A stretch of DNA of 36,218 nt from Chitinivibrionales bacterium (GCA_035516255.1 DATJAL010000060.1:1-36218), one strand, 5' to 3'. Counted from the first letter of the stretch, positions 1 through 8,599 are shown. The notes: generated by a model not told the origin, from the letters alone. Program-made: numbers and translations.

Positions 1-425
<425 letters not shown>

Positions 426-497
426 GCTTTTTATTTACATCACAACGAAAGTGTGCTTCATTATCAGGATATATTCAAAGATAATCTTTGAAAAATT

Positions 498-613
498 TCT
501 GGTGGTTATTGCGCGGAGGAAACACCCGTTCCCATACCGAACACGGCAGTTAAGCTCCGCCGCGCCGATGGTACTGCATGGGCAACTGTGCGGGAGAGTA
601 GGTCGCCGCCAGA
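498..613 (+). rRNA. 5S ribosomal RNA
   Basis: This 116-base gene has the universal CCCATACCGAACACG block of loop B/helix III at about 530-545 and GGGAGAGTAGGTCGCCGCC at the 3' side. The terminal helix closes between 498-506 and 605-613 with G-U pairs, which fixes both ends. It follows 23S rRNA directly and is followed by a hairpin terminator, so it ends the rrn operon. Two degenerate relatives of this gene occur elsewhere in the window (1430-1511 and 31653-31762). Confidence 0.96.
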
Positions 614-625
614 TTAAATTACGGG

Positions 626-657
626 CCCTCGCTTCTGAGAAGAGACGGGGGTTTTTT
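626..657 (+). terminator. rrn operon terminator
   Basis: A GC-rich hairpin (CCCTCGCTTCT...AGAGACGGGGG) followed by TTTTTT ends the rRNA operon. It is an imperfect member of the terminator family that recurs throughout the window. Confidence 0.8.
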
Positions 658-702
658 ATTTGGGTTCGATTGCCTAAAAGCGGTGATGGAAATTTTACGA
701 TA

Positions 703-731
703 TTGACAAAAAGGGCATGATGCTCTATATT
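703..731 (+). promoter_or_regulatory. sigma70-type promoter, TTGACA-N17-TATATT
   Basis: The -35 box TTGACA (703-708) and -10 box TATATT (726-731) are 17 bases apart. It lies 46 bases behind the rrn terminator and should drive the small gene at 888 with a leader of about 150 bases. The same TTGACAAAAA start and spacing recur in the two 5S-derived copies. Confidence 0.8.
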
Positions 732-887
732 CTTAGGCAAGGAGGAGCGTTTTAAAACCTTGACTACCGCAGGAAATAAAGCGGGAAAGGCGCAGATTGT
801 CAAACAGTTGCTTTGGGGAATCCGAGGATGGTAGAAAAAGAAAATTCATATTAATATTTGGGACATTCACGTATTCAGGGAGGTATT

Positions 888-1250
888 ATGCTCGCAAAAT
901 CTTCAAAGACAAAAAGCCCGGCCGTTTCGGCCGACAGAATTTTCCCCGGAATCTGGCGGAACACATGGACCCACGGCGCCGAATCCGATTTTGAGATATT
1001 TGAAATCAGGAACGGGGTCGAGTACCACATCCTAAAGAAGGAGAAGGTTAACGGCCGCTGGGTGCACGACCATCATCGTTTCAACATAAAAATCCTGGAA
1101 GTCAACGAAAAAGAGGTGTCGTTCTCAAAGCAGTTCGTCGGCGAGGACAGGCCGGAAATTGTCAACCGGCACATGAAACTGATCGGGCCCGGCAGGATCG
1201 AAGGAATAGAAAGCGACAGCGCGCAGGTGGTCTATACGAGGGAGGAATAG
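888..1250 (+). CDS. hypothetical protein, 120 aa
   Basis: I do not recognise a family. The product is small, charged and soluble, with no signal peptide or membrane segment. A longer reading from 858 is possible, but the ATG at 888 follows GGGAGG at about 878-883 at good spacing and gives MLAKSSKTK, so I chose it. The middle (ITF/WRN...ESDFEIFEIRNGVEYHILKK) and the run of short beta-like segments suggest a compact beta-rich fold. It sits alone between its own promoter (703-731) and a terminator (1304-1328), so it is probably monocistronic. Confidence 0.7.
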   Translation: MLAKSSKTKSPAVSADRIFPGIWRNTWTHGAESDFEIFEIRNGVEYHILKKEKVNGRWVHDHHRFNIKILEVNEKEVSFSKQFVGEDRPEIVNRHMKLIGPGRIEGIESDSAQVVYTREE

Positions 1251-1303
1251 GCGGACGGGTGGGTCATGTGACCTTTGATCCAAAATAATTCTCCTCCGTG
1301 TTC

Positions 1304-1328
1304 CACGGCCGTTCCGGCCGTGTTTTTC
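1304..1328 (+). terminator. intrinsic terminator
   Basis: A perfect 7-bp stem, CACGGCC/GGCCGTG, with loop GTTCC and a TTTTT run lies 54 bases behind the stop codon of the 888-1250 gene. It is a different hairpin from the recurrent CCCCGC family. A partly matching stretch without the first stem arm occurs at 4840-4872. Confidence 0.85.
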
Positions 1329-1429
1329 CTGCTACAATCCATTCAAGCTAAAGTTTTTATTTCGGCATAGGAGATTAATTAGGTTATTCAAAATTTGGAA
1401 TCTGGAATTTGTAATCTGATCTTTAAAAT

Positions 1430-1511
1430 TTCCAGTGGTTGTTGCGCAGAGGATACGGCCGCCGACGGTACTGCATGGGCACCTTTCGCGGGAGAGTAGG
1501 TCGCCGCAAGA
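1430..1511 (+). pseudogene. degenerate, internally deleted 5S rRNA copy
   Basis: This segment aligns with the real 5S gene. It keeps the 5' arm (CAGTGGTTGTTGCGCAGAGGA) and the 3' half (GGTACTGCATGGGCAC, GCGGGAGAGTAGGTCGCCGC). It lacks about 34 internal bases, including the CCATACCGAAC block and helix III, so it cannot be a working 5S rRNA. The similarity extends upstream into the 23S-5S spacer (AATCT...TTT.AAAATTTCC) and downstream through the terminator and promoter, so a block of the rrn tail was copied, not just 5S. Confidence 0.85.
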
Positions 1512-1520
1512 TTAATATAA

Positions 1521-1558
1521 GGGCCCTCGCCTCTGTGGAGAAGCGTGGTATTTTATTT
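1521..1558 (+). terminator. degenerate copy of the rrn terminator
   Basis: GGGCCCTCGCCTCTGTGGAG...GCGTGG followed by TATTTTATTT matches the terminator behind 5S at 624-657 base for base in long stretches. Pairing is poorer, so termination efficiency is doubtful. Confidence 0.5.
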
Positions 1559-1598
1559 GATCTGCTTGACTAAAAGCGAAGAGAGAAATGTTGCATTA

Positions 1599-1627
1599 TT
1601 GACAAAAACGCTATTAATCCGTATATT
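1599..1627 (+). promoter_or_regulatory. sigma70-type promoter, TTGACA-N17-TATATT
   Basis: TTGACA (1599-1604) and TATATT (1622-1627) have a 17-base spacer. It is part of the duplicated 5S-terminator-promoter block and should drive the Tat-exported protein at 1854 with a leader of about 215 bases. Confidence 0.8.
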
Positions 1628-1853
1628 ATCAGGTGAGGCCGAATGCAGTCAAAGTGCAAATGAAGGTGGTAAAAGGAGGAAAATAGAAACGTCCGTAAAG
1701 GAAAGCCACACATACTCTCAACCCACCAATGAAAAAGCAGATTTCCCTTAAAAGTATAAAATGGCAGTTTGCTACGGGAAATATCCAACACAGGATATTC
1801 GAAATCAGTTTACGTTCAAGAGCGGGAAAACCAAACAGAAACAAGGAGCTAAT

Positions 1854-2978
1854 ATGAAGATTTCACGCAGGTCGTTTATAAATTCCTCGGCGGCTGCCGC
1901 GGCGGCAATGGCATTGCCGGCCGGCTTCGCTCGGACAATACTCGCCGGCGATGCTTCGGAAAAAACGGCGTTTAAGCCCGGTCCGGGCAACAAATGGCCG
2001 GGACGGGTGGTCATCAATTTCAACAAGAACGCGGTTACACTCAACGGGATAAACCCAACCGCGGTACCGTCGGTCATCGGCGACATGGTCAACGCATCCA
2101 TTCTAAAGCTCACCGGGCAGACCGCCGTTGGGGCAGCCTGGAAAGCGGTATTTCCTTCATCGCTCGCCGCGACGTCGACGATTGCCGTCAAAGTTCCCCT
2201 CGGATGCGCCAACAGCCTTATCGCGCCCCACTGGTCATCGGTCCGGGCCATCACCGACGGCCTGCAGCAGATGGATTTCAATGGGGCCAGGATCCCCGCC
2301 GCGAATATCACTATCTACGATATGCGGTGCCGCAATAATCTTTCCAATTACGGTTATACGGCCGCAAATTTCCCCGGCATTAAACTGGTGTACGACACCA
2401 TGGGGACAGGTTATACCGATGGAGCGCGGGGAAGGCAATACGCAACGTCACTGCGCTCAACGTTTCTCATCAATGTGTTCCGCCCCGGCGGGCATGGAAA
2501 GGCTTATGAAGGGTTTACGCTTGGATTCAAAAACCATTACGGCTCCTATGAAGTGGACCATAATGAGGAGACCGCGCCCGGCTATCTCCGCGACATCAAC
2601 GGCACCGGCGTCGTCTTTGACAAGACCGTGCTCTCAATCTGCGTGGGGATTTTCGGGGCGCAGGAGGCGTCGGGAAGCCCCCATTCGGCATCAGTCAATT
2701 ATTACAATTACGCGTCCTCCATTGACGGTTCAATTGCCAATGCCATGGTCCCGCCGACGACAATAATCATGAGCACCGATCCCGTCACGGCCGAAATGCA
2801 GGCCATAAAGATGATGCGGCTCAATAAAAAGCCGGCGGCCGCTTTCGGCGCCAACGATATGCCTCGGTACCTGAGGGCCTCGGCAGGAATCACCGGCGCG
2901 CTGCCGGACAAGGCCCTTAATTTCGGCGTCATCGACGAAAAAAAGATGGACATCCGGCGGATCATCAACGGAGTTTAG
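1854..2978 (+). CDS. Tat-exported DUF362-like protein, 374 aa
   Basis: The N-terminus MKISRRSFINSS followed by an alanine-rich hydrophobic stretch is a twin-arginine signal peptide, so the protein should be exported folded. The body looks like DUF362. It has a strand ending AVKVPLGCAN, then an HWSSVRAITDGLQQM helix and an ITIYDM strand. Near the C-terminus IIMSTDPVTAEMQAIKMM resembles the family's 'gtDPVavDav' segment. No cysteine cluster for an iron-sulfur centre is visible. The start is set by AAGGAG at 1843-1848, five bases before the ATG; the longer reading from 1761 lacks a signal peptide and a ribosome site. The reaction is unknown for this family. It is alone in its unit, and I see no clear terminator behind it. 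Confidence 0.8.
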   Translation: MKISRRSFINSSAAAAAAMALPAGFARTILAGDASEKTAFKPGPGNKWPGRVVINFNKNAVTLNGINPTAVPSVIGDMVNASILKLTGQTAVGAAWKAVFPSSLAATSTIAVKVPLGCANSLIAPHWSSVRAITDGLQQMDFNGARIPAANITIYDMRCRNNLSNYGYTAANFPGIKLVYDTMGTGYTDGARGRQYATSLRSTFLINVFRPGGHGKAYEGFTLGFKNHYGSYEVDHNEETAPGYLRDINGTGVVFDKTVLSICVGIFGAQEASGSPHSASVNYYNYASSIDGSIANAMVPPTTIIMSTDPVTAEMQAIKMMRLNKKPAAAFGANDMPRYLRASAGITGALPDKALNFGVIDEKKMDIRRIINGV

Positions 2979-3042
2979 AAAGCGCGCTCGATGGGGTGAG
3001 GAGCGTCGCTTCATTTATAACGGTGCGGCACGGATACCTTCG

Positions 3043-3258
3043 TCAGTGTGTAACCTTATCTAAGGATGCGCGGTATGGCTTATCCGGATCATTGGAGATG
3101 CCGATAATCCAATTTGAATAGTCAATATAAGGCGCCTTCTTTACGCAAGCTATAAACCTGTTAATCATTTCTTGCCTGTTCATGGGAGTATTCCCGGTTT
3201 CCAAATGATCTAGGAATGCTCGGCACTCCATTTCGATCTTATAATGACACTCCCGCAT
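3043..3258 (-). CDS. small hypothetical protein, 71 aa (uncertain)
   Basis: This is the only sizeable reading frame in the gap between 2979 and 3487. The segment YSNWIIGISNDPDKPY resembles a motif (DWxxGIxNDPxxR) I associate with small bacterial proteins, but the similarity is short. No convincing ribosome site lies upstream of the ATG, and base composition is AT-richer than neighbouring genes, so it may be a relic or recently acquired. The rest of the gap holds AT-rich sequence with no clear promoter or terminator. Confidence 0.35.
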   Translation of the reverse strand: MRECHYKIEMECRAFLDHLETGNTPMNRQEMINRFIACVKKAPYIDYSNWIIGISNDPDKPYRASLDKVTH

Positions 3259-3487
3259 TCTGCCATAGCAAGTAGTCGCTTAATTATCGATAATATTGAC
3301 TTAATCCGATAAGGACGAGTTTTCCTAAAGAAAACATTTTTTTATTGGCCATTGCATCTTCGCCCATGTTTTAATAATATTATGGATGGATTAAGGTAAC
3401 GGATGAATACGGTCCCCAACGTTGCGTGTCATACATAGTTCTTAACTTGCATGCCACACTTTAACAAAAACATGAAAGATGTTTTTT

Positions 3488-3694
3488 ATGCGTCAGGTTG
3501 TTACCCTTTTTCTTATAGCGGCATCATTTTCCATTTATGCCCAGGAGACGAAGGAGATAATCAGTTCAACTTCCAAAACACCCGGGCATGTTTTTACCGA
3601 CCAAGGTAGTATTTGGACAGGCGGCAATATCACTTGGGCAATATCAGGACATCGCTTCTGTAAAGAGGCTGTTTCGGGAATTTCTTGTCTCTGA
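3488..3694 (+). CDS. short secreted protein or frameshifted remnant
   Basis: MRQVVTLFLIAASFSIYAQ is a good signal peptide with cleavage after YAQ, but only about 50 residues follow before the stop. A different forward frame stays open across the 3' part (encoding QYQDIASVKRLFREFLV then SDALTAAAGNSYF) and ends just before the hydrolase gene at 3759. A single frameshift near 3625 would join signal peptide and tail into one protein of about 85 residues. It may be a short real gene or a damaged one. I do not recognise a family. Confidence 0.4.
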   Translation: MRQVVTLFLIAASFSIYAQETKEIISSTSKTPGHVFTDQGSIWTGGNITWAISGHRFCKEAVSGISCL

Positions 3695-3758
3695 CGCCTT
3701 GACCGCCGCGGCAGGAAATTCCTATTTTACCCTTTCCCCACGGAAAGGATAATTGCTC

Positions 3759-4715
3759 ATGAAAAGAGCTTTCTTCCTCTTGGCGTTTGCGGTCATCTTG
3801 TGCGGATGTCAATCTTCAAACAATCCGCCCTCCGCAATCGGCTTGGCCGACACCGTCACGAAGTGGGACACGGCCGCTACTGGCATCAGGCACGCCAGCG
3901 GCGGGTTTCATTCGAGGGACGGGCTTGCGCTGTACTTCCAGGCATGGGAACCTATCGACACCATGCGGGCCGTGGTTTTTCTCATCCACGGCGTTGCCGA
4001 ACACGGCGGACGCTACGCAAGGTACGCGTCAATGTTTTGCAGTAAAAAGTACGCTGTTTCCACGTTCGATCTCCGGGGGCACGGCAGATCAATGGGCCAG
4101 CGCGGCCATTTCCCGTCGTTGGACGCCGCGCTGGATGACATTTCCCTGTTTGAGAAAAAAGTAAAAGGCATGTATCCCGGAAAGAAACTTTTTCTGTATG
4201 GGCATAGCCTTGGAGGGAACTTTGTTCTCAACTACTCGATCCGGCGAGGCACAAGCGCGGCCGGCGTGATTGCATCTGCGCCTTTTATCAAGACAACAAC
4301 CGAACCGCCCGTGTGGAAAATGGCTCTGGGAAGGGTGATGAATGTGCTCTGGCCCACCTTCAGCATGCCTAACGGACTTGCTCTGGCAGATGTCACCCGC
4401 GATTCGCTCACCAAGCTTTCGATCAAGAACGACACGCTCGTGCAGAATCGAGTCTCTGCCCGCTTCATTGGTATGTTCGAAGCGGGCGATTGGCTGCTGG
4501 CCAACGCCGACAAGATGAAGTATCCGTTGCTTCTGATGCACGGCGATGCGGACCGCATCACGTCCGAACAGGCAAGTGCGCATTTCGCCCAAAAGGCCGG
4601 TCCCGTTTGCACGTTCAAGGTATGGCCCGGATTCTATCACCAGATTCACGATGAACCCGGCAGGGAAGCAGTGTGTGAATATGTCGTGTCGTGGATGGAT
4701 TCGGTGGGGAAGTGA
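3759..4715 (+). CDS. lipoprotein alpha/beta hydrolase, monoacylglycerol lipase-like
   Basis: The N-terminus ends in a lipobox LCGC with Cys17, so it should be a lipid-anchored envelope protein. The body is a Hydrolase_4 (monoglyceride lipase/lysophospholipase) domain. It has an oxyanion-side motif FLIHGVAEHGGRY (75-86), FDLRGHGRS (103-111), a nucleophile elbow GHSLGG with Ser150, an acid motif HGDADRI with Asp265, and histidines in YHQIHDEP (His294 and His297), the first being the likely catalytic one. Length (318 aa) suits the family plus a lipoprotein leader. The expected activity is hydrolysis of monoacylglycerol or lysophospholipid esters at the cell surface; the exact substrate cannot be told. 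The ATG at 3759 follows AAAGGA at about 3744. Confidence 0.9.
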   Translation: MKRAFFLLAFAVILCGCQSSNNPPSAIGLADTVTKWDTAATGIRHASGGFHSRDGLALYFQAWEPIDTMRAVVFLIHGVAEHGGRYARYASMFCSKKYAVSTFDLRGHGRSMGQRGHFPSLDAALDDISLFEKKVKGMYPGKKLFLYGHSLGGNFVLNYSIRRGTSAAGVIASAPFIKTTTEPPVWKMALGRVMNVLWPTFSMPNGLALADVTRDSLTKLSIKNDTLVQNRVSARFIGMFEAGDWLLANADKMKYPLLLMHGDADRITSEQASAHFAQKAGPVCTFKVWPGFYHQIHDEPGREAVCEYVVSWMDSVGK

Positions 4716-4839
4716 TTCCCTACGGGTGCCCTGTATGAAAAACTATCCATGTGTTACTGCAATGTCGGCTTTGCTTAGAATTCTGGCGGTTTTTGCGCAT
4801 GGGCGCTCTGTATAATCTTTCAATGAAACTAATAAAGTA

Positions 4840-4872
4840 CCTCCGTGTCGTCCCGGCCGTGTTTTTCCCGGC
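4840..4872 (+). other. degraded terminator-like element
   Basis: CCTCCGTGTCGTCCCGGCCGTGTTTTTCCCGG partly matches the terminator region at 1294-1330 (CTCCGTG...GGCCGTGTTTTTCC), but the first arm of the stem is lost. It may be the decayed terminator of the hydrolase gene. The rest of the 4716-4994 gap shows only a possible -10 box TATAAT at about 4811 without a good -35. Confidence 0.3.
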
Positions 4873-4994
4873 AGCACTTACTTGCCCCCGACGTTGCATT
4901 TAGTATTTTACTTTAAACGCCGTGCATCGCTGGAAACTGTTTAGAGACTATTTTGTTTTCTACGGACCTGAAATTTAACTTTGGAGTTGCGAAA

Positions 4995-5480
4995 ATGAAT
5001 AGAAAATTTGCTGTCATTCTTCTAGTCATGTGCACCATCGCTTGTTCATTTGTTTTTGCTCAAAACGTTAATAAAAAAACGGAGAAACCCAAAAAGAAAT
5101 CGGTTCTCATCGTTAGAGATTCCAGCGGCCTGGAAATTGCCGTCACCAGAATATTGAACGATAGTCTCTCAAAACTGGGATGCCGTGTAAAGGAAGCCGA
5201 GCTCTCAAACATAAAAAAAGAAAACGCGTCATCGTATAAGATTTCAATAGTATTCAGCGCAATAAAGGCCGGAAACGAAGTTGACCCCCGGATACAAAAT
5301 TTTATCTCCTCCAAGGCCGACACCCTTTCAAAAGTCTTTTTGTTCACGGTTTACGGCGGTCTCTATGACGAACAAGGCAAAAAGGTTGATGCGACGACCG
5401 AAGCAACCAAGGCGCTCCATCCGGATTTGATTGCACGTCAAATATTGCGGTCGGTAAAGCCGGCCGTGTTGCCTCCGTGA
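4995..5480 (+). CDS. exported flavodoxin-like protein, 161 aa
   Basis: A signal peptide (to about residue 23, ending FVFAQ) precedes a domain whose order matches the flavodoxin fold: SVLIVRDSSGLEIAVTRIL (strand, loop, helix), ISIVFSAIKAG, a helix with PRIQNFISSK, and KVFLFTVYGG. The spacing and the 'S.IKAG...FI' pattern recall protoporphyrinogen-oxidase-type Flavodoxin_5 proteins. The phosphate-binding loop is DSSGLEI rather than the usual T/S-x-T-G-x-T, so FMN binding is doubtful. The start at 4995 follows GGAG at about 4983. Function unknown; fold call moderate. Confidence 0.65.
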   Translation: MNRKFAVILLVMCTIACSFVFAQNVNKKTEKPKKKSVLIVRDSSGLEIAVTRILNDSLSKLGCRVKEAELSNIKKENASSYKISIVFSAIKAGNEVDPRIQNFISSKADTLSKVFLFTVYGGLYDEQGKKVDATTEATKALHPDLIARQILRSVKPAVLPP

Positions 5481-5535
5481 TAACCTCCGCTCATTCGTTT
5501 TTCCCAAAGATTTACAGGCGAAATTCCGAACAAAA

Positions 5536-5564
5536 TTGACAAGTGCGTTTGGAATACCTATATT
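5536..5564 (+). promoter_or_regulatory. sigma70-type promoter, TTGACA-N17-TATATT
   Basis: TTGACA (5536-5541) and TATATT (5559-5564) have a 17-base spacer. It drives the lipoprotein gene starting at 5622, with a short leader of about 50 bases. Confidence 0.8.
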
Positions 5565-5621
5565 CTCCCATGAAGCCGTTCTTCAAAATAGATGCTTATC
5601 ACCCTGCAAAAGGAGGTCGCT

Positions 5622-6176
5622 GTGTCTCTTAAAAAGATAGTCACCGTTGCAGCAGCGTTGATCGTGCTTGCGGGATGCGGAAATCCATTCATGCTAAAAA
5701 TCGAAACAAAACCAGATATGCATGCCAACGCTTCCAAGGCGGCACTGGTAATTTACCGCAGCACTTCGTTCGGACCCCGCATGCCGGTTCACAACTTTAT
5801 CGACGGGAAGTATATCGGGACAACGGTGGGGAAGTGCTTTTTTATCTCCAAGGTCGACCCGGGGTCGCGCTACGTGGTCGGTGATGCAGAAAACAAGGCT
5901 TGCGCGAAAATCAATTTCGAAGCAGGCAAAGTGTATTATCTACAGCAAATTCTCTACTTCGGGTTCAAGTCCGCACGCACTGGATACAGCGGATCGAATC
6001 CGAAAGATTTTGAAGATCAGCTGAAAGAGGGGATGGATTATATCGCAATCAATCCGGCGGAAAAGGCCCCGATGCTTAATGAAGGGGACTATAAGCAGAC
6101 CATCGCCGATTTTGAAAGGGAAGACAAAGAGGACCCGTCAAAGCATAAAGACACCGATTCGTTGCAGGGATACTGA
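5622..6176 (+). CDS. DUF2846-like lipoprotein, 184 aa
   Basis: Translation from GTG at 5622 follows a perfect AAGGAGGT at 5610-5617 and gives a signal peptide with lipobox VLAGC (Cys19). An upstream ATG at 5592 would put the ribosome site inside the gene and is rejected. The core, AALVIYRSTSFG...HNFIDGKYIGTTVGKCFFISKVDPGSRYV, matches the DUF2846 pattern: a beta sandwich with 'v.idg..ig.l..g.y....v.pG.h.v', followed by a strand-rich part and a charged C-terminal tail. Role unknown; the family is usually membrane-anchored in the periplasm. Confidence 0.8.
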   Translation: MSLKKIVTVAAALIVLAGCGNPFMLKIETKPDMHANASKAALVIYRSTSFGPRMPVHNFIDGKYIGTTVGKCFFISKVDPGSRYVVGDAENKACAKINFEAGKVYYLQQILYFGFKSARTGYSGSNPKDFEDQLKEGMDYIAINPAEKAPMLNEGDYKQTIADFEREDKEDPSKHKDTDSLQGY

Positions 6177-6220
6177 TCAGTGCAATTTTTTTGTGGAACA
6201 GGTGTCCTGAAATTCCAGGG

Positions 6221-6370
6221 TTTTCCCCCTCCGCGCCTGCCGGCGTTTCGCTGACGGGAACGGTCACCACCATGGAAATTTCCTGGCAGCCGGTCTCGGG
6301 CGCGACCTCTTACACCGTTTACGACACCAAGGACGGCACGACTCCCACCGCGCCAGTTTATCAAATGTCA
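6221..6370 (+). pseudogene. fibronectin type III domain remnant
   Basis: One frame encodes SPSAPAGVSLTGTVTTMEIS, then WQPVSGATSYTVYDTK, a clear fibronectin type III pattern with the core Trp and the GATSYTVY strand. The frame then runs into low-quality sequence and no start, signal peptide or partner domain is attached. It looks like the leftover of a larger secreted protein. Confidence 0.6.
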
Positions 6371-6454
6371 ATAAATGCCAAGCCGAACGAGGACAGGCGG
6401 TGGGTTCTTCTCCCGGCCCTCATGCGCCTATCACGCCGTCCGCGTGTCCTTGTT

Positions 6455-6483
6455 TTGACAAACAAACCTTTCTGCCTTAAGCT
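6455..6483 (+). promoter_or_regulatory. probable promoter, TTGACA-N17-TAAGCT
   Basis: A perfect TTGACA (6455-6460) is followed after 17 bases by TAAGCT, a weak -10 box. Its position 50-75 bases before the ATG at 6532 fits a promoter. Confidence 0.45.
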
Positions 6484-6531
6484 ATTTTCAACGGCGCACC
6501 CCGGCAGATTATTTAAAAAGGCGGTCGCATC

Positions 6532-8091
6532 ATGCGGTTCCGTTCCTTTCAATCCGGCGTTCCACTTCTTTCCGTGACTGCCGCTCTCATTCTCTTTTCA
6601 TGCACACCGCACCGCGTCGTGAAAACCGTTGAACAGGCGCCGTCACTCTGCGGCAACACCGACCTGCCGATCTGGTCCCCTCTCACCGATTTCGACGCCA
6701 TGGCGCTCGGCGGCGAGGAAAAGGCGCGGGCAGGCGATCCCGACGCGCTGCTTGCGCTTGCCCTGTTCGCTTCGGGCGATGTGCGCGACCAGGCGACCTG
6801 GGAGGCGTATCACGGCCGTGTTCTTACTTTTGTGGAAAAGGTGCGTCGTGACGCGGGCGGGGACACTTCGGATTACGGCCGCGGCAAGGTTCTTTTCGAC
6901 GGCGTGTGCCGCGAATTTTTCAGGCACCGCTTCGTCGATGACGAGCTCAAGGGATACGATTTCGCGCAGTCAAAGCTTTCCGGGGTGTTCGCGTCGGCGA
7001 AATTCAACTGCGTCAGTTCGGCGCTCCTGTACGTGGTTTGCGCCCGCTATTTGGGCCTGAATGTCAACATCGCGGTCATTCCTTCCCACGTGTTCGTGCA
7101 GCAGACGTTGCGGGACGGGAGAAAAATAGACATCGAGACCACCGGCAAGCAGGGATACGATTTCAAGAACGACAAGAGCTCGTTTGAGCGCTACGACGGG
7201 AACTGGTTCAAGGCGCGCGGCCTGGTGATGCCGACGTTCGGCGACTATACAAAACGCGAAATCATTTCCCCGCTCGAGGCGGTGGTCCGCAACATGATCA
7301 ACCAGCACACCGAGGCGGGCAGAATGGCCGACGCCGACCGCTACCGCCTGCTCGAGGCCATGGGGTTTTGCTATCCCGGCGTAAAGGAATATGAACACTG
7401 CCGCCTTGTCGCGCTGTACAACGAAGTGATAGAATTGCAGCGGACGGAGGACTATCCGTCAATGGCGCGGTTCTTTAAGAAAATGGCGCCCGTGGTCCAT
7501 GCGATCGATTCGGTCAGCGGAAGCGACACGTCGTTCGGCTACATGGTCGCTTCGCTTCGGCTGAGTCATGCCTTCGCGATTTTCAAGACCACGGGCGCTC
7601 CAGCGGCGGCGGACACCGCCGCCGACATACTGGCTCATGCCTCCGACGCCCTGCCCGACTATAAAAAGCTCGTCAACAACATCGGCGTCATCGTGCAGCT
7701 GATCATTGATAAAGGCACAAAGGAAAACAGGTTCGAGGAGTCAGAGGCGGTCGCACAGCGGTTTTCCCGCTATCCCGACCTCCTGCCGTGGATGCGGTAT
7801 CTTGAGTCGTATATTTACGGAAGCTGGGCGGCGCGGCTCTGGCCTCAAAAAGACTGGAGCACGGTGATACGGCTTTTGCAAAAGGCAATTTCGCTTTCGG
7901 TCAAGGACGAGGACCGAAAGGCCCTGGTCTCAAACATCAAGGGCGCATATTACAACTGGACCGTGGAACTGTATAACGGGAAGAGGCTTGCGGAATCGTT
8001 GAACCTGCTCGAAGCATGCGAGAAAGATTTCGGCCTTGACGGCACCGCCATTGAGCTTAAGAAGAGAATAGTTGCGGCGATGAGCCAATAA
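6532..8091 (+). CDS. lipoprotein with transglutaminase-like (SirB1-type) domain, 519 aa
   Basis: A signal peptide ends in LFSC (Cys24), so this is a lipoprotein. Residues about 110-215 form a transglutaminase-like core: FNCVSSALLYVVCARYLG with candidate nucleophile Cys160, IPSHVFVQ with His186, and KIDIETT around Glu202. That arrangement is known from the SirB1/Transglut_core2 family, where it is often linked to TPR repeats. The C-terminal half is helical, with repeat-like segments (SWAARLWPQKDWSTVIRLLQ, YNGKRLAESLNLLEACEK) that fit TPR-type helices. The likely site is the periplasmic face; the partner is unknown. The start has a weak ribosome site (AAAGGCGG). Confidence 0.8.
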   Translation: MRFRSFQSGVPLLSVTAALILFSCTPHRVVKTVEQAPSLCGNTDLPIWSPLTDFDAMALGGEEKARAGDPDALLALALFASGDVRDQATWEAYHGRVLTFVEKVRRDAGGDTSDYGRGKVLFDGVCREFFRHRFVDDELKGYDFAQSKLSGVFASAKFNCVSSALLYVVCARYLGLNVNIAVIPSHVFVQQTLRDGRKIDIETTGKQGYDFKNDKSSFERYDGNWFKARGLVMPTFGDYTKREIISPLEAVVRNMINQHTEAGRMADADRYRLLEAMGFCYPGVKEYEHCRLVALYNEVIELQRTEDYPSMARFFKKMAPVVHAIDSVSGSDTSFGYMVASLRLSHAFAIFKTTGAPAAADTAADILAHASDALPDYKKLVNNIGVIVQLIIDKGTKENRFEESEAVAQRFSRYPDLLPWMRYLESYIYGSWAARLWPQKDWSTVIRLLQKAISLSVKDEDRKALVSNIKGAYYNWTVELYNGKRLAESLNLLEACEKDFGLDGTAIELKKRIVAAMSQ

Positions 8092-8214
8092 AAACGTTGA
8101 AGCGGGGCTGCCCGCAAAGGCTCAATCCTCCAAAGTCCGATATTTCGTGTTTCCTCCCTGGCGAAATAAGTGAGGGTCGCTGCCGAATTTGCAAATCTTG
8201 GAACCCATTTTCCA

Positions 8215-8517
8215 TTATGGGAAACTTGCCAATAAAAGTGACTTTACTTGGGGCGGACACGGCATAAAATCGCTACAAGCCTGATCGGGCAAATAACTGA
8301 ACAATTTTACCAATATCTTCCTCTCGAGATAATTATCCCACCCAGGTGCTTGCGGATAGCTGCCTTGATCATTTTCCAACATGACGTCCCGGAGCGTTCT
8401 GTTTTCGCCGAGGCGCTCACCGGTTCGGGGATCCGTGAGACGCAGGCGATTACGATTCGTTAGAGAATTGTTAAAGGGCTCCTGCCAAACGCAACCATTG
8501 GGACTTCCCCCCGGGAA
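8215..8517 (-). pseudogene. possible gene remnant without a start codon
   Basis: On the minus strand a frame of about 100 codons reads as natural protein: PNGCVWQEPFNN, then RLRLTDPRTGERLGENRTLR and LVKLFSYLPDQ. It begins right after a stop and has no credible start or ribosome site. I do not recognise the family with confidence. It is the only protein-like signal in the roughly 670-base gap between 8091 and 8761, apart from the promoter at 8600. Confidence 0.3.
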
Positions 8518-8599
8518 TTAATCCGTGTCAATCCATGGATCTGCGGATCCGCTTGTTGAGCCGCAAAAATACCAATCATAGTGACCGTCATATTAAGAC

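Noticed and set aside
8248-8463. A 71-codon plus-strand frame in the 8092-8760 gap
   Set aside because: It starts at TTG without a ribosome site, and the minus-strand frame over the same bases looks more protein-like.
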